A stretch of DNA of 5,404 bases. Origin: an uncultured Lachnospiraceae bacterium (GTDB taxonomy: Bacteria > Bacillota_A > Clostridia > Lachnospirales > Lachnospiraceae). The position numbers and the translations under genes are program-made. This document shows positions 1-5,229 of the stretch, piece after piece. Position 1 is the stretch's first letter. Each line of letters starts with the position of its first letter. Location: NCBI GenBank assembly GCA_902766415.1, contig CACXDR010000194.1:1-5404 (forward strand). The letters are read 5' to 3'. The notes under the pieces were generated by a model. The model did no database searches. It worked only from the letters and a program-made list of their open reading frames with translations, and was not told the origin of the DNA.

Positions 1-879
1 GACCCGGCCGTCTTCTCCGTCTCCGCAGATGCCGCCGCAGTAGCTTGTGGCGCCGGTGTCGAGCTGGGCCGCGTGGCAGCGGATGGTACCGTTGAAGAGG
101 GAGTTCTGAATGCTGCAGACAGCGAGCTGCTCCCTGATGTCCGGTGCCCGGTCATACGCGTTCCAGGGATGCTCTGTGTCTTCTGATTTCAGAGGGGGTG
201 TCGGGCCGGGGGATGATGAGGTGATGGCTCCGGCAATGCCGCCGGTGAACGAGACGCTGTTGTCCGTCCGGGAATAGAGGTCCGCGGAGGAGGCGCAGTC
301 CAGGATGACACTCATCCCGTCCAGACCGCCGACGATCCCGCCGGCGTAGAGTTCTCCGGTCCCGGAAGAGGAGACGCTGACCGAGCCGGACGCGCGGCAG
401 CCGGAGATAACGGACCAGTCCGCGTAGCCTGCGAACGGGCCGGCATAGATGGCGTGGTCTGCGTTTCCGGAGCAGCTGATCGAGACGTTTTCGAGAGTGA
501 GGTCATTGATCGTGGCCCTGCTGACCGCGGCGAAGAGGCCCAGGGGAGCATCGCCCGCGCTGGACACGGTAAGGCCGGACAGTGTGTGCCCGTTGCCGTC
601 GAACTCGCCCGTGAAGGGCTCTTCCATGGAGCAAAGCGGCGTCCAGGCGCCTTCGGAAGAGAGGTCCAGGTCCTCGACGAGGATGAACTTCTTGTCCGGG
701 AGCTCGGGGATGCGCTTCAGCTCTTCGATCTTCGTAATCGAGATGTACTCGGTCTGCTTCCAGGTTTCATCGTCCGGGGCGGCAGCGGCCGGCACGGACT
801 TGTCGTCGCAGGAAACGAGGAAGGAAAGGCCGAGCATGCAGAAAAGGATGAAGGCGTGTTTAAGGTGTGTGTTTCTCAT
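1..879 (-). CDS. GLUG-motif surface lipoprotein, N-terminal part (runs off the left edge)
   Basis: Minus-strand reading from ATG at 879 gives 293 open codons to position 1, so the C-terminus lies outside the window. Residues 1-24 form a lipoprotein signal: basic start (MRNTHLKH), hydrophobic core, then lipobox LVSC with Cys24 as the predicted lipidated residue. Residues 63-103 carry the pattern typical of GLUG-domain proteins (DLDLS, WTPL, FTGEFDGNGHTLSGL). It is followed by GLFAAV and NDLTLENV, then glycine-rich units near 145-161 (YAGPFAGY), 178-195 (YAGGIVGG), 211-217 and 280-286 (YCGGICG). GLUG proteins are secreted or surface-anchored repeat proteins; the ligand here is unknown. Eight cysteines after the lipobox are unusual. 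The start lies 2 bp after the hicB stop. No Shine-Dalgarno is visible and an in-frame TGA at 895-897 blocks any longer start. Family assignment is good, function unknown. Confidence 0.85.
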   Translation of the reverse strand, partial: MRNTHLKHAFILFCMLGLSFLVSCDDKSVPAAAAPDDETWKQTEYISITKIEELKRIPELPDKKFILVEDLDLSSEGAWTPLCSMEEPFTGEFDGNGHTLSGLTVSSAGDAPLGLFAAVSRATINDLTLENVSISCSGNADHAIYAGPFAGYADWSVISGCRASGSVSVSSSGTGELYAGGIVGGLDGMSVILDCASSADLYSRTDNSVSFTGGIAGAITSSSPGPTPPLKSEDTEHPWNAYDRAPDIREQLAVCSIQNSLFNGTIRCHAAQLDTGATSYCGGICGDGEDGRV

Positions 880-881
880 AG

Positions 882-1250
882 TTATACAACCGCGTCATTT
901 TTGGAAAGCAGGTACAGACAATACTGGTTCATACTTATTCCTTCCTGCCTGGCATGAATGGAAAGAGATCGATGGAGGCTTTTAGGAATACGTAATTTAA
1001 ACTGACCGGAATATTGTGACAAATCTACGTCAGCTTCAGGCTCGGATATTTCTATTCCGTCTTGAAGCGCGGCCTCCAGCCATGCTCTTTTGGCGTCAAT
1101 GATATTGGCTAAAGCACCCTCCATAGTATCAGAGCATGTAATACATCCTGGAAGATCCGGATAACGTGCTGCATAGCCGCCTTCATCAACATCAGGGATA
1201 AGCTCAAGGCGATAAGGGAGACTCATATAGTACTCAATCGATTTCTTCAT
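882..1250 (-). CDS. hicB: HicB family antitoxin
   Basis: This 122-residue protein is a complete HicB-type antitoxin of a type II toxin-antitoxin system. Residues about 8-66 are the HicB-like partial RNase H fold, with the signature DEGGYAARYPDLPGC (22-36) followed by EGALANIIDAKRAWLEAAL. Residues about 81-116 are a ribbon-helix-helix DNA-binding domain (SGQFKLRIPKSLHRSLS, then EGISMNQYCLYLLS), the usual C-terminus of this subclass. HicB binds and neutralises the HicA mRNA interferase and, through this domain, represses its own promoter. The ATG at 1250 is preferred over an in-frame TTG at 1268, because GAGG (1257-1260) sits six bases before it and the TTG would overlap the end of hicA. It begins 14 bp after the hicA stop, in the usual toxin-antitoxin order, and looks intact although hicA is broken. 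Confidence 0.93.
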   Translation of the reverse strand: MKKSIEYYMSLPYRLELIPDVDEGGYAARYPDLPGCITCSDTMEGALANIIDAKRAWLEAALQDGIEISEPEADVDLSQYSGQFKLRIPKSLHRSLSIHARQEGISMNQYCLYLLSKNDAVV

Positions 1251-1256
1251 TGCGTT

Positions 1257-1260
1257 CCTC
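1257..1260 (-). promoter_or_regulatory. Ribosome binding site that fixes the hicB start
   Basis: The minus strand reads GCGAGGAACGCAATG. GAGG lies six bases before the ATG at 1250, whereas the alternative TTG start at 1268 has no purine-rich element at proper spacing. Confidence 0.6.
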
Positions 1261-1264
1261 GCTT

Positions 1265-1487
1265 TCAATTACTTTTTACCATTTCAACATAAATCTTCTT
1301 GATAGGTTCGTGCTGGGGGATGGTGACAGGCATACAGCCTGGTTTGCGAAATGTTTTATGACTGCTGCCGCCTGAGGGGGCCGGACATTGTGTAGCCGTA
1401 TGACTCAAGTACTTTACGCAGCTCGTCAAATCGTATTTTTTTGTCAAGGGATAAGATGCGTTTTAGTAGTTTATCAAATTGTGACAT
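1265..1487 (-). pseudogene. hicA: HicA mRNA-interferase toxin, frameshifted
   Basis: HicA is a small dsRBD-like ribonuclease that cleaves mRNA and is held in check by HicB. From ATG at 1487, with a near-ideal AGGAGGT four bases upstream (1492-1498), the frame reads a normal HicA N-terminus (MSQFDKLLKRILSLDKK, DELRKVLESYGYTMSGP). It then shifts to LRRQQS and stops at TAA 1356-1358 after 43 residues. The expected core continues one frame over: SGGSSHKTFRKPGC, then PVTIPQHEPIKKIYVEMV, to TGA at 1265-1267. Removing one base from the G5 run at 1376-1380 restores a 73-residue protein of normal family length. The catalytic histidine (His43 of the repaired protein, in GGSSH) lies after the shift, so the product as written should be inactive. 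Biological decay or homopolymer sequencing error are both possible. Confidence 0.9.
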
Positions 1488-1504
1488 AAGTACCTCCTGA
1501 TGCA

Positions 1505-1533
1505 ATTATAAATGGTGTCGTATATGGTGTCAA
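1505..1533 (-). promoter_or_regulatory. Consensus sigma-A/sigma-70 promoter of hicAB
   Basis: On the minus strand TTGACA (1528-1533) and TATAAT (1505-1510) are both perfect hexamers separated by exactly 17 bp. The expected transcription start, about seven bases past the -10, falls near 1498 at the first base of the hicA Shine-Dalgarno. The mRNA leader would then be only about 11 bases and little more than the ribosome binding site. Such a strong promoter fits a toxin-antitoxin operon kept down by its own antitoxin. It may also transcribe the lipoprotein gene beyond hicB. Confidence 0.85.
1512..1531. promoter_or_regulatory. 8-bp direct repeat in the hicAB promoter, candidate HicB operator
   Basis: ATGGTGTC occurs at 1512-1519 and again at 1524-1531, a 12-bp period. 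The pair fills the spacer between -10 and -35 and overlaps the -35 hexamer. Ribbon-helix-helix repressors bind short repeated half-sites at about one helical turn, and hicB next door encodes such a domain, so autorepression here is the natural inference. Binding itself cannot be seen from sequence. Confidence 0.5.
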
Positions 1534-1734
1534 CATTGGCAGGAGGGGGAGAAAGCCAGGTCATGTATATAAGAGACTGTGCACAGTTCCTGGAAGAAAC
1601 TGCTCTCCGGCGACGGAATCTGTAGTATTCTATTATAGGGCACAGAAACAGCCGGAACATCGCCCTCGGGAGTAAGGAGAGACCGGGGCAGCTGTAAGGT
1701 TAATTGCTGCACACCACTTAAGGAGGAGCCAGGC
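1534..1734. other. Remainder of the divergent intergenic region between hicA and the epimerase gene, with a 12-bp palindrome
   Basis: No protein or RNA gene is recognisable here. The notable elements are a perfect 12-bp palindrome ACTGTGCACAGT (1576-1587), possibly an operator, and a weak inverted pair GCAGC/GCTGC (1688-1692 and 1706-1710) just before the epimerase ribosome site. TTGGCA (1536-1541) resembles a -35 box and TATATA (1566-1571) a -10 box on the plus strand, but they are 24 bp apart, too far for a standard promoter. TATTAT at 1631-1636 has no matching -35. I could not place the epimerase promoter with confidence. Confidence 0.4.
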
Positions 1735-2721
1735 ATGAACAAGATCGTCAGAAAGGGTTACATTGGAAATCCCGCCCAGCTGGTCACGCTGCGGCGCGTC
1801 ACGGTCAGCGAGGGCCGTGCGAAGGGAACGGAGATCATCGAGGTGAAAACGGCGGGCGGCCTGGAGCTTGATATTCTGCCGGATGCGGGGCTGGATATCG
1901 GCCAGTGCCGTTACGGCGGGATCAATATGAGCTGGATGAGCAAGAACGGCTATGACAGCCCTGCGGCGGTGCGTCCTTATGAGCTTGAGTTCCTGAACCA
2001 GTTCCCCGGCGGGCTTCTTTATTCGTGCGGGCTTCGCTCGGCGGGGCCGGCGAACAGGGACGGCGACGAGTGGCATCCGCTGCACGGCAGGTATCACGGG
2101 CTCCAGGCGGAGCAGGTCTGCGCGGAGATGATCGACGATGAGGTCGTGATCCGCGGCGTGATCCGGGAGACGAAGCTGTTCGGGCACTGCCTCGAAGTCA
2201 GGCGCATTATCCGCATTCCGGCGTTTGGCGCGTCCGTCACGGTGGAGGACACGGTGACCAACCTCACGCCGCGTGACGAGGAGATCATGCGGATCTATCA
2301 CTGCAATTTCGGCTATCCGCTGCTTAGTGAGAACGCGCGGCTGGTGCTGCCGGAAAAGCGGGAGACCATTCCGCGCACGGAGTTCGCGAAGACCGGGCTG
2401 GACCGGACCCTCGAGTTCGACGCGCCGATCGACAGCGAGGAGGAGCGGGTGTTCTTCCAGAAGATGGAGGAGGAGTTCTGGGCGAAGCTCGAGAATCCGG
2501 ACCTTGGCGTCCGCATGACGATCTCCTGGTCCGGCGACACCATGCCGCTTATGACGGAGTGGCGCAGCATGGCGTCCGGGGACTACGCGCTCGGGCTGGA
2601 GCCGTGCAACTGCTATATCATGGGGCGGCATGACGAGCGCGAGAACGGCACTATGCCGGTGCTGAAGGCGTTCGAGAGCTTAAAGAGCTTCGTGACGATC
2701 GGGTTCGAAGGGCTGGAATGA
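1735..2721 (+). CDS. DUF4432 aldose 1-epimerase family protein
   Basis: This 328-residue protein resembles the DUF4432 branch of the galactose mutarotase-like superfamily, beta-sandwich enzymes that interconvert alpha and beta anomers of sugars or bind carbohydrates. Visible landmarks are PDAGLDIG (49-56), a PLHGRYHG segment (115-122) with His117, a YHCNFGYPLL segment (188-197) with His189 matching the mutarotase catalytic acid, and GLEPCN (287-292) with Glu289 in the place of the catalytic base. There is no signal peptide, so it is probably cytosolic. AAGGAGG (1720-1726) lies eight bases before the ATG, which supports this start. Its stop is only 2 bp before the first palindromic repeat. No sugar transporter or kinase is in view, so the substrate is unknown. 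Family assignment is firm; enzyme activity is inferred. Confidence 0.88.
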   Translation: MNKIVRKGYIGNPAQLVTLRRVTVSEGRAKGTEIIEVKTAGGLELDILPDAGLDIGQCRYGGINMSWMSKNGYDSPAAVRPYELEFLNQFPGGLLYSCGLRSAGPANRDGDEWHPLHGRYHGLQAEQVCAEMIDDEVVIRGVIRETKLFGHCLEVRRIIRIPAFGASVTVEDTVTNLTPRDEEIMRIYHCNFGYPLLSENARLVLPEKRETIPRTEFAKTGLDRTLEFDAPIDSEEERVFFQKMEEEFWAKLENPDLGVRMTISWSGDTMPLMTEWRSMASGDYALGLEPCNCYIMGRHDERENGTMPVLKAFESLKSFVTIGFEGLE

Positions 2722-2723
2722 GC

Positions 2724-2748
2724 AGCCATGGGGACTGTCCCCATGGCT
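2724..2748. repeat. Palindrome R1 (left half of E1)
   Basis: Perfect 12-bp arms surround a single central T at 2736 (AGCCATGGGGAC and its complement). It starts 2 bp after the epimerase stop codon. It would form a strong RNA hairpin, but no T-run follows on the plus strand, so it is not a standard terminator. Confidence 0.9.
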
Positions 2749-2791
2749 AAACACCAACCGCAAGATCTGTTGACTAATCATCAGAACAGCG

Positions 2792-2830
2792 AAAAAATGT
2801 TGGACCATGGGGACTGTCCCCATGGTCCAA
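2792..2830 (-). terminator. Possible minus-strand terminator formed by palindrome R2 plus a T6 run
   Basis: Palindrome R2 (2800-2830) has perfect 15-bp arms around T2815. Read on the minus strand it is followed after CA by six T residues (2797-2792), the form of a Rho-independent terminator. No minus-strand gene ends here, so if active it would stop antisense transcription from the folC side. On the plus strand the hairpin is followed by A-rich sequence and should not terminate. The T-run may simply be chance, because the other three palindromes lack one. Confidence 0.3.
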
Positions 2831-2835
2831 AAATG

Positions 2836-2844
2836 TGTTAATAT
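2836..2844 (+). promoter_or_regulatory. Weak extended -10 candidate for mscS
   Basis: TGTTAATAT fits the TGnTAnnnT pattern of an extended -10 box and lies just after palindrome R2. A start near 2851 would give a leader of about 50 bases before the mscS ATG. No good -35 is present at 17 bp, so the call is tentative. Confidence 0.25.
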
Positions 2845-2890
2845 GAATTTGATCGTACTGTTTTTCTTTCTCGGCGCGGCTGTGCCGGAA

Positions 2891-2900
2891 GAGGGGAGGG
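2891..2900 (+). promoter_or_regulatory. Purine-rich ribosome binding site that fixes the mscS start
   Basis: GAGGGGAGGG lies immediately upstream of the ATG at 2903. Two earlier in-frame ATGs, at 2807 inside palindrome R2 and at 2843, have no Shine-Dalgarno, so 2903 is preferred. Confidence 0.6.
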
Positions 2901-2902
2901 CT

Positions 2903-3738
2903 ATGGATTTTCTGGTGAGTTCCGGTATCCTCGGTAAGGGGATCGTCACGGTCGTTTTCAGGGTGGCAACAGCGGTCGTGGTCTTCGTGATCGGCCAGAT
3001 GGTGGTCGGCGCGCTCATGAAGGCACTTACGAAGCTGAAGCTTCTTGAAAAGATCGAGCCGACGGCGCGCACCTTTTCCTGAGCGCGGTCCGCATGGGCA
3101 TGACGGTGCTGCTTCTGTTTACGCTTGCCGCTTTTCTGGGCGTCCCCATGGACTCCATAGTCTCGCTCGTTGGGACTGCCGCGGCGGCGGTGGGGCTTGC
3201 CATGCAGGGGACACTTTCGAACCTTGCGGGCGGGATCCTGCTCTTTCTGTTTAAGCCCTTCCGCGTGGGCGACTTTATCGGGGTCGGCAGCACGTGGGGC
3301 GGCGTGGCGGAGATCACCCTTTTCTATACGGTCCTGAAGACCGGGGACAACCGCCGGATCACGCTTCCGAACGGGCCCCTGATGAACGGGAACATCACGA
3401 ACGTCAGCGCGGAGAAGACCTGCCGGGTGGACAGGACCTACAGCTGCGCAAGATCTGAGGATCCGGAAAGGGTCCGGCAGATCCTCCTCGACGTTGCGAA
3501 CGCGAACGAGAAGGTGCTGAAGGCGCCGGAGGCGCCGCCGCCCTTTGTCGGACTTTCCCGCACCACCGTGGAGGCATTGGAGTTTACGGTCCGCGTCTGG
3601 TGCCTTGGATGGGACTTTAAGGCAGTGGACATGGAGATCCTTACCGCAGTCTCGGAGGCCTTCGCGGAGAACGGGATCCGGCAGCCCGGAAAGCGTGTGG
3701 TTTCGGCCATGGGGACTGTCCCCACGGCTAAACACTGA
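2903..3738 (+). pseudogene. mscS: MscS-family small-conductance mechanosensitive channel, frameshifted
   Basis: MscS is a heptameric inner-membrane channel that opens under membrane tension to release solutes on osmotic downshock. From ATG 2903 the frame gives the first membrane helix (about 14-36) and then hits TGA at 3080-3082 after 59 residues. The family pattern continues one frame over. Adding one T to the T4 run at 3074-3077 restores TARTFFLSAVRMGM and a 278-residue protein, close to the 286 of E. coli MscS. The rest is strongly MscS-like: second helix about 66-86, pore helix 90-117 (AVGLAMQGTLSNLAGGILL), KPFRVGDFI (118-126) and the beta-domain ITLPNG motif. The usual FPQ-type C-terminal segment is missing. 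The last ten residues (AMGTVPTAKH) come from repeat element E2. Genuine pseudogene or homopolymer sequencing error remain open. Confidence 0.88.
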
Positions 3739-3811
3739 ACGGCATATCAGTCAATTAATCAACAGGAAGGCGTCAGTTTGTTTGACCATGGGGACTGTCC
3801 CCACGGTCGAA
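3705..3811. repeat. Composite palindromic repeat element, copy 2 (E2)
   Basis: This is the second copy of the paired-palindrome element, in the same orientation and at an exact 981-bp offset from E1. Palindrome centres are at 3717 and 3796, again 79 bp apart. R3 (3706-3728) and R4 (3781-3811) each carry one imperfect pair where the right arm reads CCCCACGG instead of CCCCATGG. On the minus strand this becomes a G-U wobble. The stop codons of mscS (TGA, 3736-3738) and folC (TGA, read on the minus strand, 3773-3775) both lie in the spacer, so the palindromes are translated in opposite directions. Confidence 0.85.
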
Positions 3812-5209
3812 AATCGCCTTGATCTCGCCGATGAGGTACAGCGATCCGGCGCAGAATACGAGGCCGCCGGGCGGGTTCAGGACCTGCGCGGCGTGGAAGG
3901 CCTCGGAGAGCGCGGGGATCACCATGAGCTCCGCCGCGCGGTCCCCGGAGAAGACGCGCCGGGCGGCGTTTTCCAGGGTCTCAAGGTCCAGGGCGCGGTA
4001 CGAGCGCATGGAGGTGAGGATGACCCGGTCGGGCTTTACGGAGCCGGCGAGGGTCGCGAGCATGGTTTCATAATCTTTGTCGGAGGACACGTCGAAGAGA
4101 AGCGTGACCTCCGGCCTTTTTTTATGCTCCTTTTCCCGGAGGCCTATGATCTGCCCCGCGGACTCGGAGAACGCGCGGATCCCGCCCTCGTTGTGCGCGC
4201 CGTCCACGTACACGCCGGGACACAGCTCCTCCATGCGGCCGGGCCAGCGTGCGGCGCGGATCCCGTCCCGGATCGCTGCCAGCGGGATGCCGAGCTCCTC
4301 CGCGGCGCGGACGGCGATGAGGCTGTTGACAGCCTGGTACTCCGCGGGGAAGGGGACGGAAAGCTCCGTATCCCCAGGGGCGCCGGCAGCCGCTGCCAAC
4401 CCGGCTTCCGCACTTCCCGCCGCCTCTGCGCCCTCCCCGCCGGCCGTGAAGCGGTACGTGATCCCGTCCTCAGTAAACGTGAGATCCCGGATGTCCCCGC
4501 GGCCTACGGGAACCAGCGGGCAGCCGAGCTCCCGGGCGCGCGCCCGGAACACCTCGGAGGCTGCCGGCACGGTGTCGTCGTGGACCAGCGTCACGCCGGC
4601 CTTCATGATCCCTGCCTTTTCCCCGGCGATCAGCGGGACGGTATCGCCCAGGTACTGCATGTGGTCCAGGCTGATCGAGGTGATGACAGTGAGCCGCGGC
4701 GCGGCAAGGCAGTTCGTCGCGTCGAGCCGCCCGCCGAGCCCCGTCTCGAGGATCACATAGTCCGCAGGCTCCTTCCGCCGCTTCAGCATGACGGCGAACA
4801 TCAGGAAGATATATTCAAAGTAGGTCGGGATGGTGAGGCCGGCTTCCTTGAACCGCGCCTCCGCCGCCCGGAGCGTCTCGAAGGCGTCGAGGAAATCCGC
4901 GTCGCTCACCGGCGTCCCGTCGAACGCGAAGCGCTCGGTGACCCGCACGAGGTGGGGCGAGGTGAAAAGCGCGGTGCGGTATCCTGCCGTCCGGAGGACG
5001 CGTTCCAGGAACGCGCAGACTGAGCCCTTCCCGTTCGTCCCCGCGACGTGGATCACACGGTCCTCCGGAAGCTCCGCGTCAAGGAGCGAGAGCATCCTCC
5101 TGAGGTCCGCCATCGAGTGCTTTACCTTCGAAAAGCGGGGGATGGAATTCAGGTACTGATCGGCGGCATCCACCGCTTCGTCATTGAAAAGATTAAGGTC
5201 CTGTTCCAT
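3773..5209 (-). CDS. folC: Bifunctional folylpolyglutamate synthase / dihydrofolate synthase
   Basis: FolC is a cytosolic Mur-ligase-type enzyme that uses ATP to add glutamate to dihydropteroate and then to reduced folates. The 478-residue protein shows Walker A GTNGKGS (57-63), TSPHLVRVTERF (83-94), ETGLGGRLDATN (155-166), HMQYLGDT (183-190) and GEKAG with Lys198, the position of the carbamylated lysine. The C-terminal domain has WPGRMEE (322-328) and DGAHN (336-340). ATG at 5209 is chosen because AAAGGAG (5215-5221) lies five bases upstream; the frame is open 52 codons further but without family similarity. Length is slightly above the usual 420-450, partly from an Ala/Gly-rich insert at 257-280. 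The family end GSLYLIGEIKAIFD is followed by RGDSPHGQTN, encoded by repeat R4. Whether both activities are retained is inferred. Confidence 0.95.
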   Translation of the reverse strand: MEQDLNLFNDEAVDAADQYLNSIPRFSKVKHSMADLRRMLSLLDAELPEDRVIHVAGTNGKGSVCAFLERVLRTAGYRTALFTSPHLVRVTERFAFDGTPVSDADFLDAFETLRAAEARFKEAGLTIPTYFEYIFLMFAVMLKRRKEPADYVILETGLGGRLDATNCLAAPRLTVITSISLDHMQYLGDTVPLIAGEKAGIMKAGVTLVHDDTVPAASEVFRARARELGCPLVPVGRGDIRDLTFTEDGITYRFTAGGEGAEAAGSAEAGLAAAAGAPGDTELSVPFPAEYQAVNSLIAVRAAEELGIPLAAIRDGIRAARWPGRMEELCPGVYVDGAHNEGGIRAFSESAGQIIGLREKEHKKRPEVTLLFDVSSDKDYETMLATLAGSVKPDRVILTSMRSYRALDLETLENAARRVFSGDRAAELMVIPALSEAFHAAQVLNPPGGLVFCAGSLYLIGEIKAIFDRGDSPHGQTN

Positions 5210-5214
5210 AAAAG

Positions 5215-5221
5215 CTCCTTT
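5215..5221 (-). promoter_or_regulatory. Ribosome binding site that fixes the folC start
   Basis: AAAGGAG on the minus strand, five bases before the ATG at 5209, selects this start over an upstream in-frame ATG at 5365. Confidence 0.75.
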
Positions 5222-5229
5222 CCGGGTCC

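Larger units (their letters stand above)
2724..2830. repeat. Composite palindromic repeat element, copy 1 (E1)
   Basis: Two palindromes sharing the core CATGGGGACTGTCCCCATG are joined by a 51-bp spacer (2749-2799), with their centres 79 bp apart (2736 and 2815). The whole unit aligns without gaps to 3705-3811. The palindromes are nearly identical, while an ungapped hand alignment of the spacers shows roughly 60% identity; the shared stretches include CTAAACAC and TAATCA. The layout recalls a REP/BIME-type paired-palindrome element. E1 lies between the epimerase stop and mscS, probably inside the mscS leader or a readthrough transcript. Confidence 0.85.

Noticed and set aside
449..985. Two plus-strand open frames of 167-178 codons opposite the lipoprotein start
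   Set aside because: The minus strand has a lipobox and GLUG motifs in a continuous 293-codon frame, and the plus frames show no recognisable features.
1265..1447. A separate 60-residue minus-strand protein
   Set aside because: Its C-terminal half is the HicA core read after the frameshift, while its N-terminal part is out-of-frame hicA sequence. It is not an independent gene.
1644..1734. A riboswitch or T-box leader before the epimerase gene
   Set aside because: Only a weak 5-bp stem was found, with no T-box TGGNACC motif or recognisable riboswitch core.
1633..2631. A 332-codon open frame antisense to the epimerase gene
   Set aside because: It is His/Arg/Leu-rich shadow translation of a well-supported gene on the other strand.
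2680..3735. A 351-codon open frame antisense to mscS
   Set aside because: It is a GC-bias shadow. The translation is Arg/His/Pro-rich with no family resemblance, and it runs through both palindromes, while the sense strand has clear MscS motifs.
2724..3811. A CRISPR array or terminal inverted repeats of an insertion sequence
   Set aside because: There are only two direct copies 981 bp apart with a mechanosensitive channel gene between them. No transposase, uniform spacers or target-site duplication were seen.
3705..3811. A bidirectional Rho-independent terminator between mscS and folC
   Set aside because: The hairpins are strong but no T-run follows R3 or R4 on either strand, so a standard intrinsic terminator is not supported.
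3545..5023. A 492-codon open frame on the plus strand across folC
   Set aside because: It lies antisense to the unmistakable FolC motifs, its composition is Gly/Arg/Ala-rich, and no credible ribosome site was seen.
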